From: Prochilodus magdalenae
Lineage: Eukaryota > Chordata > Actinopteri > Characiformes > Prochilodontidae
Assembly: GCA_024036415.1 (NCBI GenBank)
Contig: JAMWET010003872.1
Span: 62,001-126,000 of the forward strand
Direction of reading: 5' to 3'
Length of the DNA stretch: 64,000 nucleotides
Part shown: in pieces, positions 12,230 to 22,167 of the stretch
Numbering within the stretch: the first letter of the stretch is position 1
Layout of the letters: the number at the start of each line of letters is the position of its first letter
The notes under the pieces: model-generated
Told to the model about the DNA's origin: nothing
The model's input: the letters and a program-made list of their open reading frames with translations, nothing else
Database searches by the model: none
Translations under genes and position numbers: made by a program

Positions 12230-12410
12230 CCTCAGCCCTTTCCCCAGTTGTTGTTGCTGTGTGGAAGGATTTGACTTTAAACAGCTACAGAGCTGTATGT
12301 GTGGAGCAGCTCGGTTTAGAGGTCTCTGTCTTTCTATGACATCCCAACTTTTTCTGTGTGCTAATATTTAATATTTAATATAGGAAAGAAATAACTTTGT
12401 CATCCTGGTG
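12230..12410 (+). repeat. Duplicated upstream block U, copy 1
   Basis: About 180 bp beginning CCTTTCCCCAGTTGTTG and ending GTCATCCTGGTGTTGGAA. It recurs nearly unchanged at 25790-25968 upstream of copy E and was not seen before other copies. It could be an alternative 5' region or just part of a duplicated spacer. Confidence 0.65.
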
Positions 12411-12555
12411 TTGGAATGCTGGAGGTGTTCCATCTATGGTCACTGACTATCGCTCTGAGAAAACTGGTTCCTGTTTCACCAGTTCTGAGAAGATAAAATC
12501 AGTTGAAAGAGAGAGAAAGAGAGCTAGTTTTTCAGATAGTAGTATGTACGCTAAC

Positions 12556-12864
12556 AGTCACTGTAGAAAGCACATAGTCGTGCATATGACTTTGTAAAAC
12601 TTGTTCCTCCTCCTCTACACCTTTATCTGCTGGAGGAAGTGAATCTCAGACTGTCACTCTGATCTTTCTTCATTCTGCATTGCTTCACTCAGAGACTCCA
12701 GTGAGAAGCTTTTAAACAGGGACTGTATGTGTTTGTTCTTGATGTGTGATTTCTGAAAGGAGCTAAACTCACTCAGTGGGATAAAGAGCTACAGTGGCTG
12801 ATTCTCTACTGGGCTGCTCTCATCATTACAGACGTCCTAACAGGTCAGCAGCAGTCGGAGGAAA
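12556..12864 (+). promoter_or_regulatory. Proximal promoter and 5' UTR of copy C
   Basis: The block runs from GTAGAAAGCACATAG through CACTCAGAGACTCCAGTGAG, the TATA-like CTTTTAAACAGGGACTG, and AAAGGAGCTAAACTCACTCA to the ATG. It is shared with D, F, H and I. Conservation of non-coding sequence up to the start supports it as promoter plus leader. The IRF-like site of copies D and I is degenerate here (GCATTGCTTCACTC). The transcription start is not determined. Confidence 0.5.
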
Positions 12865-15800
12865 ATGGCTGCCAGAAACCCTGTTTCAGAGGAAGAGCTT
12901 TCATGTCCTGTGTGCTGTGAGATCTTCAGGGATCCTGTTGTTCTGTTGTGTTGCCACAGTGTGTGTAAATCCTGTCTGCAGACGTTCTGGACTACTAAGG
13001 GATCTCGAGAATGTCCAGTCTGTAGCAGAAGATGCTCTAAAGATGATCCTCCTGTTAGTCTTACACTGAAGAACCTGTGTGAGTCTTTAAAGGAGAGCAG
13101 GAGTCGGAGATCTTCAGCAGGGTCTGGGGTGCTCTGCAGTCTGCACAATGAGGAACTGAAGCTCTTCTGTTTGGAGGATCAGCAGCCTGTGTGTGTGGTG
13201 TGTCAGACATCAAAGAACCACAAAAAACATGTGTTCTGTCCTATTGATGAAGCAGTGACTGACTTTAAGGTAGGAAACTCATTGTACTGTTTCCTAAATG
13301 TGGCAGAAGTGAATCCATCTAAGCCGTTTTTCCTGCATTCCTAAAGGCCTATCCTGTTCTGCCTGTTAGATTAGTTGTCGGATAGAATCAGGTATTAGGG
13401 CTAGTATGATGCAGAGCAGTTCACGCCAAACTCCTTACCATGCTTACCCTTAGCAGTTGGTGGGCTTTGGAGCGAATCCCTGTTAATCATGAAGCTGCTT
13501 CAGCATTTCCCAAATAAAAAAAAAAAAAAACCTTCAGCAGAAAATCAGCCATTTTATCGAATACCATAAATACAGGCATATACAGTATCAAATAAAGCGC
13601 TGTATGCAGATCAGTAAATAGGATCAACACTGTTTCATGAACTCATGTTCTTGAGTGTGTTGTGTTTATATTGGTTATAGAACGATCTGGTGAATAGGGT
13701 CTCCACTTTTGGTGCCCACTTTTTTCTGTTCTAGGCTAAAGATGCCTCTTTCCGACATCACAAAAAAGTTTGTTCAACAGCTTGACTTCCATATCCTCCT
13801 GAGACCCAGACTTGCTTGGTGTGCAATTTTAATTTTCCTAGCTATTTGTGATTAGTAGGACCTAGCAAGAATAAAACCTAAACGTTGTCTTTGTACAGGA
13901 AGTTGTTTTGGCAAAAAACGATGTCCTCATATGGGGCCAAAGGGTCAACCTTTTAAAAAGTATCATGGTGCAGAGAAGCAGAAATGAAATGTCCTCATAT
14001 GAGGACGCTGGGGTCTCAGGAGGTTAAACAAAGTAAATGGACTGGGGGAATGTAACCTATCTATAGATCATCACAGTGCTTTATTTCATAAAAGCTTCTC
14101 TATGATTCCATGATATGGACACTTTCTAGACTTAATCCTAACGAAGAAGCATATACAGGTTCGACAACTAGTGACGCTACATTCAGTCTACAAACTCCTA
14201 GAAACTAGCAACAGAGCCAGTTACACATTAGCCTTGTGATAAGCCCGATTGAAACTTTCAGCATATTTACACGGTTGCAAGCAAACACACTGTAACCTGT
14301 AACTATTTAATTCCAGGATAAACTCAGAACTGCCCTGGAGCCTCTACAGGAGAACCTGAAAGTCTTAGAGGAAGCTAAACAAGACTATGAGCGAACAGCA
14401 GCCCTCATTAAGGTGAGACATCATCTTGAACTGTGGAGCATGTTGTTCAGGTCATGTTTCTGATGAGGGTCCACTTATCCTGTAGGTGGTAAATGCTTGT
14501 AGAACATCTGTTAGAGTTTGTGTTTCCTAATCGTCTCATTCCAGACGCAGACCCAGCTCACAGAGAGGCAGATACAGGAGGAGTTTGAGAAGCTTCACCA
14601 GTTTCTAAGAGATGAAGAAGCAGCAAGGATATCTGCACTGAAGGAGGAGGAGGAGCAGAAGGGTCAGATGATGAGGAGGAAGATTGAGGAGATGGATGGA
14701 GAAATATTATCTCTTTTAAACGTAATCAGAAACAAAGAGAGAGAGATGGAAGCTGTGGACGTTCTGTTCTTACAAGTATGAGATATGTCTCTCTCACACG
14801 CACACTCACAAACACAACCAAATGAGAACTGAATGAAGTTCATACTAAAGACAATCTGAGCATTTCAGCTTCTAAGACTGTTAGTGTTATAATATATAAT
14901 ATAAAATATATAATATTTTTTTCATTTCTTTAAATATTTAATGTGCAGAATCACTGAAAATGTGTCTAAATTTTATTCTATAATTCTATTCTATGTACTC
15001 TCCTCTCTTTGTTTTCACTTAGAAATTGAAGCCTACAATGAAACAGTAAGTTGGTGTCTTCATGTTGAGTCATTTTAGCTGAAAAAATATTCCTTTGAGC
15101 TTATAACTGTCACATCCAGACTAGGGGGTGGGTGTTGGGTGTTGTTGAGTCCCGTTCCAATATATATATATATGAGTACATGGGTGTGTGTTTTAGAGAC
15201 TACAATGGAAAGGACTCAACAACACAGCACTAACACGCACCCCACACACATACACACACACAGTTCTAATATACACTCTTTGCATTGTCAGAGTTCAACA
15301 CACACCAACGTATCCAGAGAAGGCATCAGGAACTCTTATCAATGTTACTAAACACTTTTCCAACCTGAAGTTCAGAGTGTGGGAGAAGATGCAGGAGGTT
15401 CTCCATTACAGTAAGTTCTGTTCCTCTTAAAAGCTCTATCAGATATTACCTAGTTCTGGAGAACTGAAGATCTAACCTGCAGTCCAGTCTAAATCACAGA
15501 GGAATCTGTATATGGATCAAACCATCATTTCAAATCACACAATACATTTTACAGTATTAGATTATTTTACTTATGGGAAATCAGCACCTGATTACTACAT
15601 ACTGGAAGATCAATAATATAAATCCACTTCATTTCCACTGATTTGTAAATCATTATTATTAACACAGATTTAAAACAACACTAGACTTAATGTAAAGTAA
15701 AGAGAAGAAACTGCAAAGACTACATGAACACACCAACATGCTGTTTCACTGTGTTCTCTCTCCTCAGCTCCTGTTACTCTGGACCCCAACACTGCACATC

Positions 15801-16312
15801 CAGACCTCCACCTGTCTGATGATCTCACTACTGTAGAAAACAGAAAACAGAGATCATCACTTCCTGACAATCCAGAGAGATTTGATATGTGGCAGTGTGT
15901 TCTGGGTTGTGAGGTATTTCACTCTGGCACTCACTGCTGGGACGTCCATGTAGGAGACAGTAATTACTGGTCACTGGGTGTGATAACAGAGTCTGTAACA
16001 AGAAAAACAGACTCGTTCTGGAGTTCAGTGTGGAGTCTGTTCTACAGTAAAAGCAGTAATAAATACTGGATACACCGTCCAGGTCAGTTCTGTCGCTACA
16101 TCACACCTAAAGAGAAGCTGCAGAGGGTCAGAGTTCAGCTGGACTGGGACGGGGGGAAAATGATATTCACTGATCTTCTAACTCATACACACCTGCTTAC
16201 TGTAACGCACACTTTCACTGAGAGAGTTCTACCACTTTTCTGTAATCGGTCAGCTGGTCCTCTGAGGATCTTACCAGTGAAGACGCCAGTAACAGCGGAG
16301 CAGCACAGTTAA
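12865..16312 (+). CDS. TRIM copy C, intact RING-Bbox-CC-B30.2 E3 ligase
   Basis: Exons 12865-13269, 14317-14412, 14545-14775, 15023-15045, 15292-15410 and 15768-16312; all frames open, 472 residues predicted. The start is the ATG of MAARNP, shared by all copies. RING: C14, C17, C29, H31, C34, C37, C50, C53. B-box2: C91, H94, C102, D105, C110, C113, H119, H122. Residues from about 136 to 244 form a charged coiled coil ([19 protein letters not shown]) for dimerisation. The B30.2 domain covers the C-terminal 180 or so residues ([26 protein letters not shown]). The family transfers ubiquitin through the RING and selects targets through B30.2, usually in the cytosol. This is the best-preserved copy. 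Closest family by motif is fish TRIM35-like; the exact orthologue is unknown. Confidence 0.88.
13795..14025. mobile_element. piggyBac-type MITE in intron 1 of copy C
   Basis: Begins CCTCCTGAGACCCAG and ends CTGGGGTCTCAGGAGG, near-perfect inverted termini about 230 bp apart. The right end abuts TTAA, the piggyBac target; the left TTAA is eroded. The inside contains CCTCATATGAGGAC palindromes and no transposase. Confidence 0.6.
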
Positions 16313-16655
16313 AGTTAACACTGCTTAGAATGAACATTTCTACAGGTATGCTAGATGCTCGCTTATCTACACCAATGGAAAAAAGGAATTCAGAAAATAT
16401 TCTTGGAAATGTGGCCTACACTACTTTTTACATTTTATATTTACATTTTTCCTAAAGACATTACTTCTACACCTCAACCAAAGACATTACGCCTTACCTC
16501 TGATGTGTCTACTTTAAGTGTGCAGAATGTGCTGAGGAGGCAATATCACATGAACAAAAGGGAATATTTGAGATATACAAAAAACATCCCTGAATTCCAA
16601 AGTCCTAAATTTTAGATGATCAGGAACAAAGATCTTTAATTAGGACTGCACCAAA
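16313..16655. other. 3' flank of copy C
   Basis: It starts with the family's shared post-stop block (AAAGTTAACACTGC), but similarity is lost after TTTCTACAGG, earlier than in other copies. No AATAAA lies close by. An open frame at 16355-16615 has no recognisable domain. Confidence 0.4.
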
Positions 16656-17100
16656 AAAAATATTTGGATCTCGTTAGCAATGACTTTCAGGACTTAAAAG
16701 TGCAGCTACTTTGTCCTAGACACTCGATACTAGAGATTCGCAGCCTGAATCATAAACTCAATTGGCAATTCTGCATCTGTTGTGTTTGCTGTCTGCAGAC
16801 TGATGTTGTGAAATCTTAGGAAAAAACGTGAAAAATGAGGATCAGATTTAAAACTAGATAAGTCCTTCCAGAAAGAGTTGGACCTCAGTAACAATGACCT
16901 GCAGGATTCAGGAGTGGAGCTGTCTTTTCTGGACTGATGAGATCACCCCGTTAACAGGAGATTCTCAAGTCAGCAAGAACTACAAACTCAGCTGACTATA
17001 CTGCACAGTCCCTTGTGGTCTTTTTCTGCACACTGACCTTGTATAATATTAGGAAAAAGTGAAAATATAAATGTCAGATTTTTGGAGATTTGGTTCATTG
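16656..17100 (+). pseudogene. NLR-type leucine-rich-repeat remnants
   Basis: Two motifs match the ribonuclease-inhibitor-type LRR of fish NLRC proteins. At 16662-16720 the translation is LDLVSNDFQDLKVQLL. At about 16868-16923 it is SFQKELDLSNNDLQDSGVEL, almost the family's L.ELDLSNNDLQDSGVKLLS signature. Stops and frame breaks separate them, and no NACHT domain is nearby. Likely the decayed tail of an NLR gene or a copied LRR exon. Confidence 0.6.
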
Positions 17101-17184
17101 ATTCATTGTTATGGAATGTACCAATTAAAAATCCCCAAATTCGAAAATCCTAGTCAAATGTTCAGATGGTTAGGAAAAAAAGTG

Positions 17185-17303
17185 TGATGAAGCAGCAATG
17201 AAGAAGGAGTCAGGATATCTGCACTGAAGAAGAAAGAGGAGCAGAAGAGTTAGATGAGGAGGAGGAAGATTGAGGAGCTGAATGTAGAAATATCTCTTTC
17301 AGA
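17185..17303 (+). pseudogene. Relic of a TRIM exon 3 (coiled coil)
   Basis: Matches the middle of exon 3 of the array genes (GAGGAGCAGAAGAGT, GAAGATTGAGGAGCTGAATG, AATATCTCTTTCAGA) with small indels and a TAG inside the frame. No other exon is recognisable around it. It marks a lost TRIM copy between C and D. Confidence 0.8.
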
Positions 17304-17479
17304 TTTGTTTAAATCTTTTTTTGTTCAATTATTGAGGGAGCCTTAAATGTGATATCGTTTCCAAACAGAACCAAGCATTAAGGTTACAATTCAAACCAAA
17401 GATATTTGGTTACACAATAACACAATTGTTAATATATTACTTACATTGAGTAGATGTTTTGCTAATATCATAAATTAAG

Positions 17480-17705
17480 TAGCCTTAATGTAATCTAACC
17501 TTACCCAAACCTAACGGCAAACCCAAAACATAACCCTAACCTAACCTTAATCCAAATCCAACACTTAATCATAACTTCAGTCTAAGTAATCCAAGTCCTA
17601 ATGTTAACCCATACCTTAACCTACAACCTAATCCTAATTCTAAATCTAACCTTAACCCTAAAATCAACCTGAAGCCTTATCCTAAACCAAACCCTGGCCC
17701 TAATT
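17480..17705 (+). repeat. Degenerate telomere-like CCTAA/CCTTAA tract
   Basis: Dense, imperfect hexamer-like units (CATAACCCTAACCTAACC, AACCTTAACCCTAA) over about 225 bp. It may be an interstitial telomere-like repeat or a satellite of similar sequence. Confidence 0.6.
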
Positions 17706-17735
17706 CTGTAAGGGGCTGGTACATGTCGCTGGCCA

Positions 17736-17750
17736 CCAGCAGGGGGCCTG
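17736..17750 (+). promoter_or_regulatory. CTCF-like motif
   Basis: CCAGCAGGGGGCCTG fits the first 12 positions of the CTCF core consensus exactly. It stands at the end of the telomere-like tract. The plus-strand orientation is opposite to the promoter-associated motifs. Confidence 0.35.
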
Positions 17751-17759
17751 GCGTTTCTA

Positions 17760-20385
17760 ATGTTTCTCTTTTGCAGCTCTGTGTGCTTGTCTGTGACTCT
17801 CTCTCTCTTTTCATATCTCTGTTTATTTATTTATTTACTTTTATATTTTTTTATACATCTTTATTGAGGATATGATGTAATAAACCTCTGCAATGTTGGA
17901 AAATATTCCCTTGGTCTTTTACACTGAACAAACTTGTGTCTAAGAGTTAAGATTCTCTGGGTGCAATTTCCAGGGTGGAGTGGTTGGTCATAGGTTGCAT
18001 AATGTTACACATTTTGGGTAAATAACTCTTACAACTTCTATTTACAATTTGTCACATGCCACATAGGCAATGCAGAACCACAGCTTGCTAAAAAAAAAGA
18101 GTTTCAAAGGCTCAGTAGAGGTTTGGACCTAGACTGGTTAACAAGCTGACTGGAGTGGAAAGAACTGAATCATTTTTAAAAAACAAGAAAACATCTGTGA
18201 AAAGGTTTACAGGTTCTGTGCTTATCGTTTGGTTTTGGGATCTGCAGCTTATGACTGTTTGGTCACGTTTGTCCTAAAGTGTTTGGTCAGATTCTACATG
18301 TTCATGTTCGTGTTTATCAGTGTTCGATGTTTGGTTAGTTGGGCATGACTTAGAACACACACAGAAGAGTATCCACAGAAACTTAGCTCTCACTTTCCTG
18401 GTAACCACGGTGGCCAGTTCACTGATTCCACTGTTTTCTTGTAGCTTGCCCTCATCCTTCTTTCATGTTACATCAGAGATATGGCCTGGCATTAGAAGTA
18501 TTAGTTCAGACACTAATAAGATACAAACTAGGAGTCATATTTTCTAGTGAGCAGTAAAATGTGGATGTTATTTGAGGAACAGCTTCAACATGTTTAATAA
18601 AACTGGAAGTGCTAATGTTTGCTACTCAATTGTAGCTGTGTTCCAAAACTGCTAACTAACTAGCAGCGCCTAGCCATGTGTTGGCTATAAGAGAGCTTAA
18701 ACTCCATTGGACCATGATAAAATATTTGATTTCCTTTTATAATGTTACAGACATATGGCCTGCTCTAGATGTCCAACAGAGATTGCTCCAGGTTAGCCAG
18801 CAGCTAATGAGAGCAACCTTGTTTGGGAATATAGCTACTGTTAGAAGTCTTCCAGCTAATAATAAACAAAATCTATTAATTCCATACTACATATTAACGT
18901 TCTTCTTTATTCTTTAAATCTGGAGTTTTACTAAAGTCAGTTACACGGGTAGTGCTTGATGTGAGCCACTGTTGTGACAGTACTTGATAAGTAAACCACT
19001 GCTGTTGCAGCATTATGGTACACTATAATAACATTTTGATATCTTATGTCTTTTTCTTCTGGGTTGAATTTTCCCATTCCACAAAAAAATAGTGCAGCAG
19101 TTACATTCTAATGCATCGGAGTACTGAGGCACTCAGATTCCATTTAAGGTGGAACACCTAATTAGACATTAGAAGCCTTAAAAAATTTAAATGTTTCTGA
19201 GTTTACTGTTCATATTACACTGTTTACTAATCTGTTGATAAAACATTAAATGTGTTAATCTTTGGCCTTTTCTCCTGTGTGTTTCGCTATTTTTATTACC
19301 TTATGTGTCTGTTTAATGGTAATAAATTATTCTTGCTTTTGTGATACATACCAGACAATGCAGAAATGAACTTCTTTTTTAGTGTCGTTCCCCACTGCAT
19401 TTTATTGTGGGCTACATTTTGAGAATGCTTGTAACTAGTTCACTATTTGGATTATATTTAATTATTTAATTACACATTACCACACATTCTATTGTACTAT
19501 AAAAATATGTTAATAATTTGCCAACTATCAGTTGTTCATTCTCCCCTGAATTAAATTTTAATGCAAAAAAGATGTAAATCTCTGGATTGCTATGTTCCTT
19601 TCTAATAGAGAAACGAGGCTGTTTCTCACACAAGTGAAGCCCTCACCATGCATCTTCCATTTACCATGCAACATTTGATTATGACAGTAATATAATTATA
19701 GTTAATAACATTTTATCATTATATAATTCAGTGTTATGTTTAATTATGCAATGAGATATGGTGTCTGATTTTATAAAACGTAAAAAGATAATGATTATGT
19801 ACATTAGTCTCTGTCTTGACTAAAAGGACTTGTCCGTTCCTACAAGCAGCTAGCTAACCTTAGCTAAGCTCAGTGCTTACATACTGAAGTAGAAAATTAA
19901 GCAACTTCTACAGCTCTTCTGAGCTCTAAGCTGCCTCGATCTTTCAAAAGCAGCAACAGTACATCTAAAATATAAGTACTTATGAGATTTATTATGAGAA
20001 TTATGTTATATGCACTTACAAGTATACATGCACTGTAGAACCTACTAAACTAGTAGTTTACTGAGAGTATACTTAAAGGTGGGATAAAAAGAAAAGGCCA
20101 AACATATGCAGTCGGGAGAATTAGAAATGCTAAATTGCCCCTAGGTGGGAGTAAATTTGTATTTCTGTGTCATATGGGGCTTCATTTAAATGAATAAATG
20201 AATGAACTAGTAAACTATCAGAACAAGTTTAAGTTGACTGTACTTTGTATAGTTGCAGTACTAAATAGAACCTGAAGTAAACTAGTTTTGAACTAGTTTT
20301 GAACTAGTACATTACTAAAAGTTGGAAGTATAATCTTATTTTCCTCTAACTTTAATAAAGATGACAGTGAAGGTCTTCTTGAAGG
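17760..20385. other. Spacer between copies C and D
   Basis: A/T-rich, no gene recognised. A stretch near 18.07-18.18 kb (CTCAGTAGAGGTTTGGACC) recurs at about 56.15-56.22 kb downstream of copy H, so it is duplicated downstream flank. Short open frames at 18320 and 18678 show no domain. Confidence 0.5.
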
Positions 20386-20391
20386 GCTTCT

Positions 20392-20756
20392 AGTGCCATC
20401 TAGTGTAGAAAGCACACAGTTACAGTTGTGCATCTGACTGACACCTCCTTTTTCAGAGCTCCTCCTCCTCTACCTGTCGTGAGGAAGTAAATCTTACACT
20501 GTATTTCTGATCTTTCTTCATTCTGCTTTCACTTCACTCAGAGACTCCAGTGAGAAGCTTTTAAACAGGGACTGTATGTGTTTGTTTCTTGATGTGTGAT
20601 TTCTGAAAGGAGCTAAACTCACTCAGTGGGATAAAGAGCTACGGTGGCTGATTCTCTACTGGGCTGCTCTGATCATTACAGACGTCCTGAAAGAGAAAGT
20701 GGAGGTTGGACTGAAGGAGCCGTTACAGAGGAACAGCTCAGCAACAGTTGGAGGAA
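20392..20756 (+). promoter_or_regulatory. Promoter block and 5' UTR of copy D
   Basis: The shared upstream block opens with a CTCF-like motif (minus-strand reading ACACTAGATGGCACT, 20392-20406). An IRF/PRDI-like site follows at 20525-20539, reading GAGTGAAGTGAAAGC on the minus strand. Then come the TATA-like CTTTTAAACAGGGACTG and the conserved leader to the ATG. The block is non-coding yet conserved among C, D, F, H and I. Confidence 0.55.
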
Positions 20757-21239
20757 ATGGCTGCTAGAAACCCTCTTCCAGAAGAAGATCTTTCATGTCC
20801 TGTGTGCTCTGAGATCTTCAGGGATCCTGTTATACTGTCGTGTAGTCACAGTGTGTGTAAATCCTGCCTGCAGAAGTTCTGGGAGACTAAGGGATCTCGA
20901 GAATGTCCAGTCTGTAGAAAAAGATCCTCAAATGAACATCCTCCCTGTAACCTTGCTCTGAAGAACCTGTGTGAGGCTCTTCTAGAGAGCAGGAGTCAGA
21001 GATCTTCAGCAGGGTCTGAGGTGCTCTGCAGTCTGCACAATGAGGAACTCAAACCCTTCTGTCTGGATGATCAGCAGCCTGTGTGTTTGGTGTGTCATCT
21101 TTCAAAAACACATAGAAATCACACCTGCTGTCCGATAGATGAAGCTGTGACCGACTCTAAGGTAGGAAACTTATTTTACTGTGGAATGTTACAAAATGTA
21201 GAACAACTAAATATACAAGTAGTTTATCTGACATGAACG

Positions 21240-21360
21240 AAAGCTCATTTTATTATAACTAACTATTTTATTCAGTATAAATCTGACAGTGTGTGTGGTT
21301 TCTGAACATGAATACATGAATCACTAAATTATCACTTTACTTATAATTTATACTGGACAA
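21240..21360. other. Intron 1 of copy D, start
   Basis: Intron sequence ahead of an interspersed repeat; nothing recognised. Confidence 0.3.
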
Positions 21361-21364
21361 AAAA

Positions 21365-21730
21365 AATGAGTAACTTCAGGCTCCTCCAGATGGTGCTGCA
21401 CGAGGGGATGGGGCTATAAATACCTGCAGGGCTATAAGTACCTGTGGGGTTTGAATGATGGAATCCATAGGTTAAGAAGAGGTGGTTCAGTGCAGGGAAT
21501 GTCTCGTTCCATGTGTGGAAAACCAGATGTTAATGCAGATGTTAATAATTGGCTAAATGGAGTGACTGCATTTGGGCGTGCCAAAGAACAAAGACATATA
21601 GAAGTGTACGGCCATACGGGTCTACCAGCAGTGGTTAAAATCCCAGTCTACAGGGAATTCTCCTCAGAACTGTGCCAGGGAAGGCATCCACCAAATCTGG
21701 CCCAATTGCATAATTCTTTGATGTAAGGGT
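21365..21730 (+). repeat. Interspersed repeat family R3, copy 1
   Basis: Shares GTAACTTCAGGCTCC, AAGAAGAGGTGGTTCAGTGC and a stretch around CAGGGAATTC with two other sites: about 51455-51625 (same strand, partial) and 53195-53470 (opposite strand). Frames through it translate similarly in two copies (AFGRAK, then KIPVYR), so it may derive from a coding element. Superfamily not recognised. Confidence 0.6.
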
Positions 21731-22146
21731 GTCTGAACATTGGTGTGGCCTACATCCAGAAACTGGTCCAGTCCATGCCACATCGAACTGCAGCAGTAGT
21801 TTGTGTTTGTATTGGTATTACATGTTATTAGTAAAATAGTAAATAGAGTCTTTCTGATAAAAGCAGCAACTTTAACATGCTTTGCATCTACCATCATCAT
21901 CATAATCATAACTTTTACAGCTATAACACCTTTCCCTTTTACTCAAGAAGCCTGTCAAGGCTGCATCTCAGTCTCAAACATTCTGCCCAAGAACCCAAGA
22001 ATTGAGCCAGGGGTTGAAAAATTCTAAACCGTAACCTTGGTAGATGTAATGGCAAACTCAGCCAGCAATGAAGCATGAACACATACACACACACAAAAAA
22101 AAAAAGTAAAGTAGCAGCCGTATTACACCAGCGTACATACACTAGA

Positions 22147-22167
22147 ACACACACACACACACACACA
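22147..22167 (+). repeat. (CA)n microsatellite
   Basis: About ten CA units in intron 1 of copy D. Confidence 0.85.

Noticed and set aside
20644..20961. Conserved frame MADSLLGCSDHYRRPERESG overlapping exon 1 of copies D, F, I (and similar in C)
   Set aside because: In these copies it begins at GTG, not ATG, and runs into the RING exon in the wrong frame. It reflects conserved leader and exon sequence. Only copy H has an ATG, which is reported separately.
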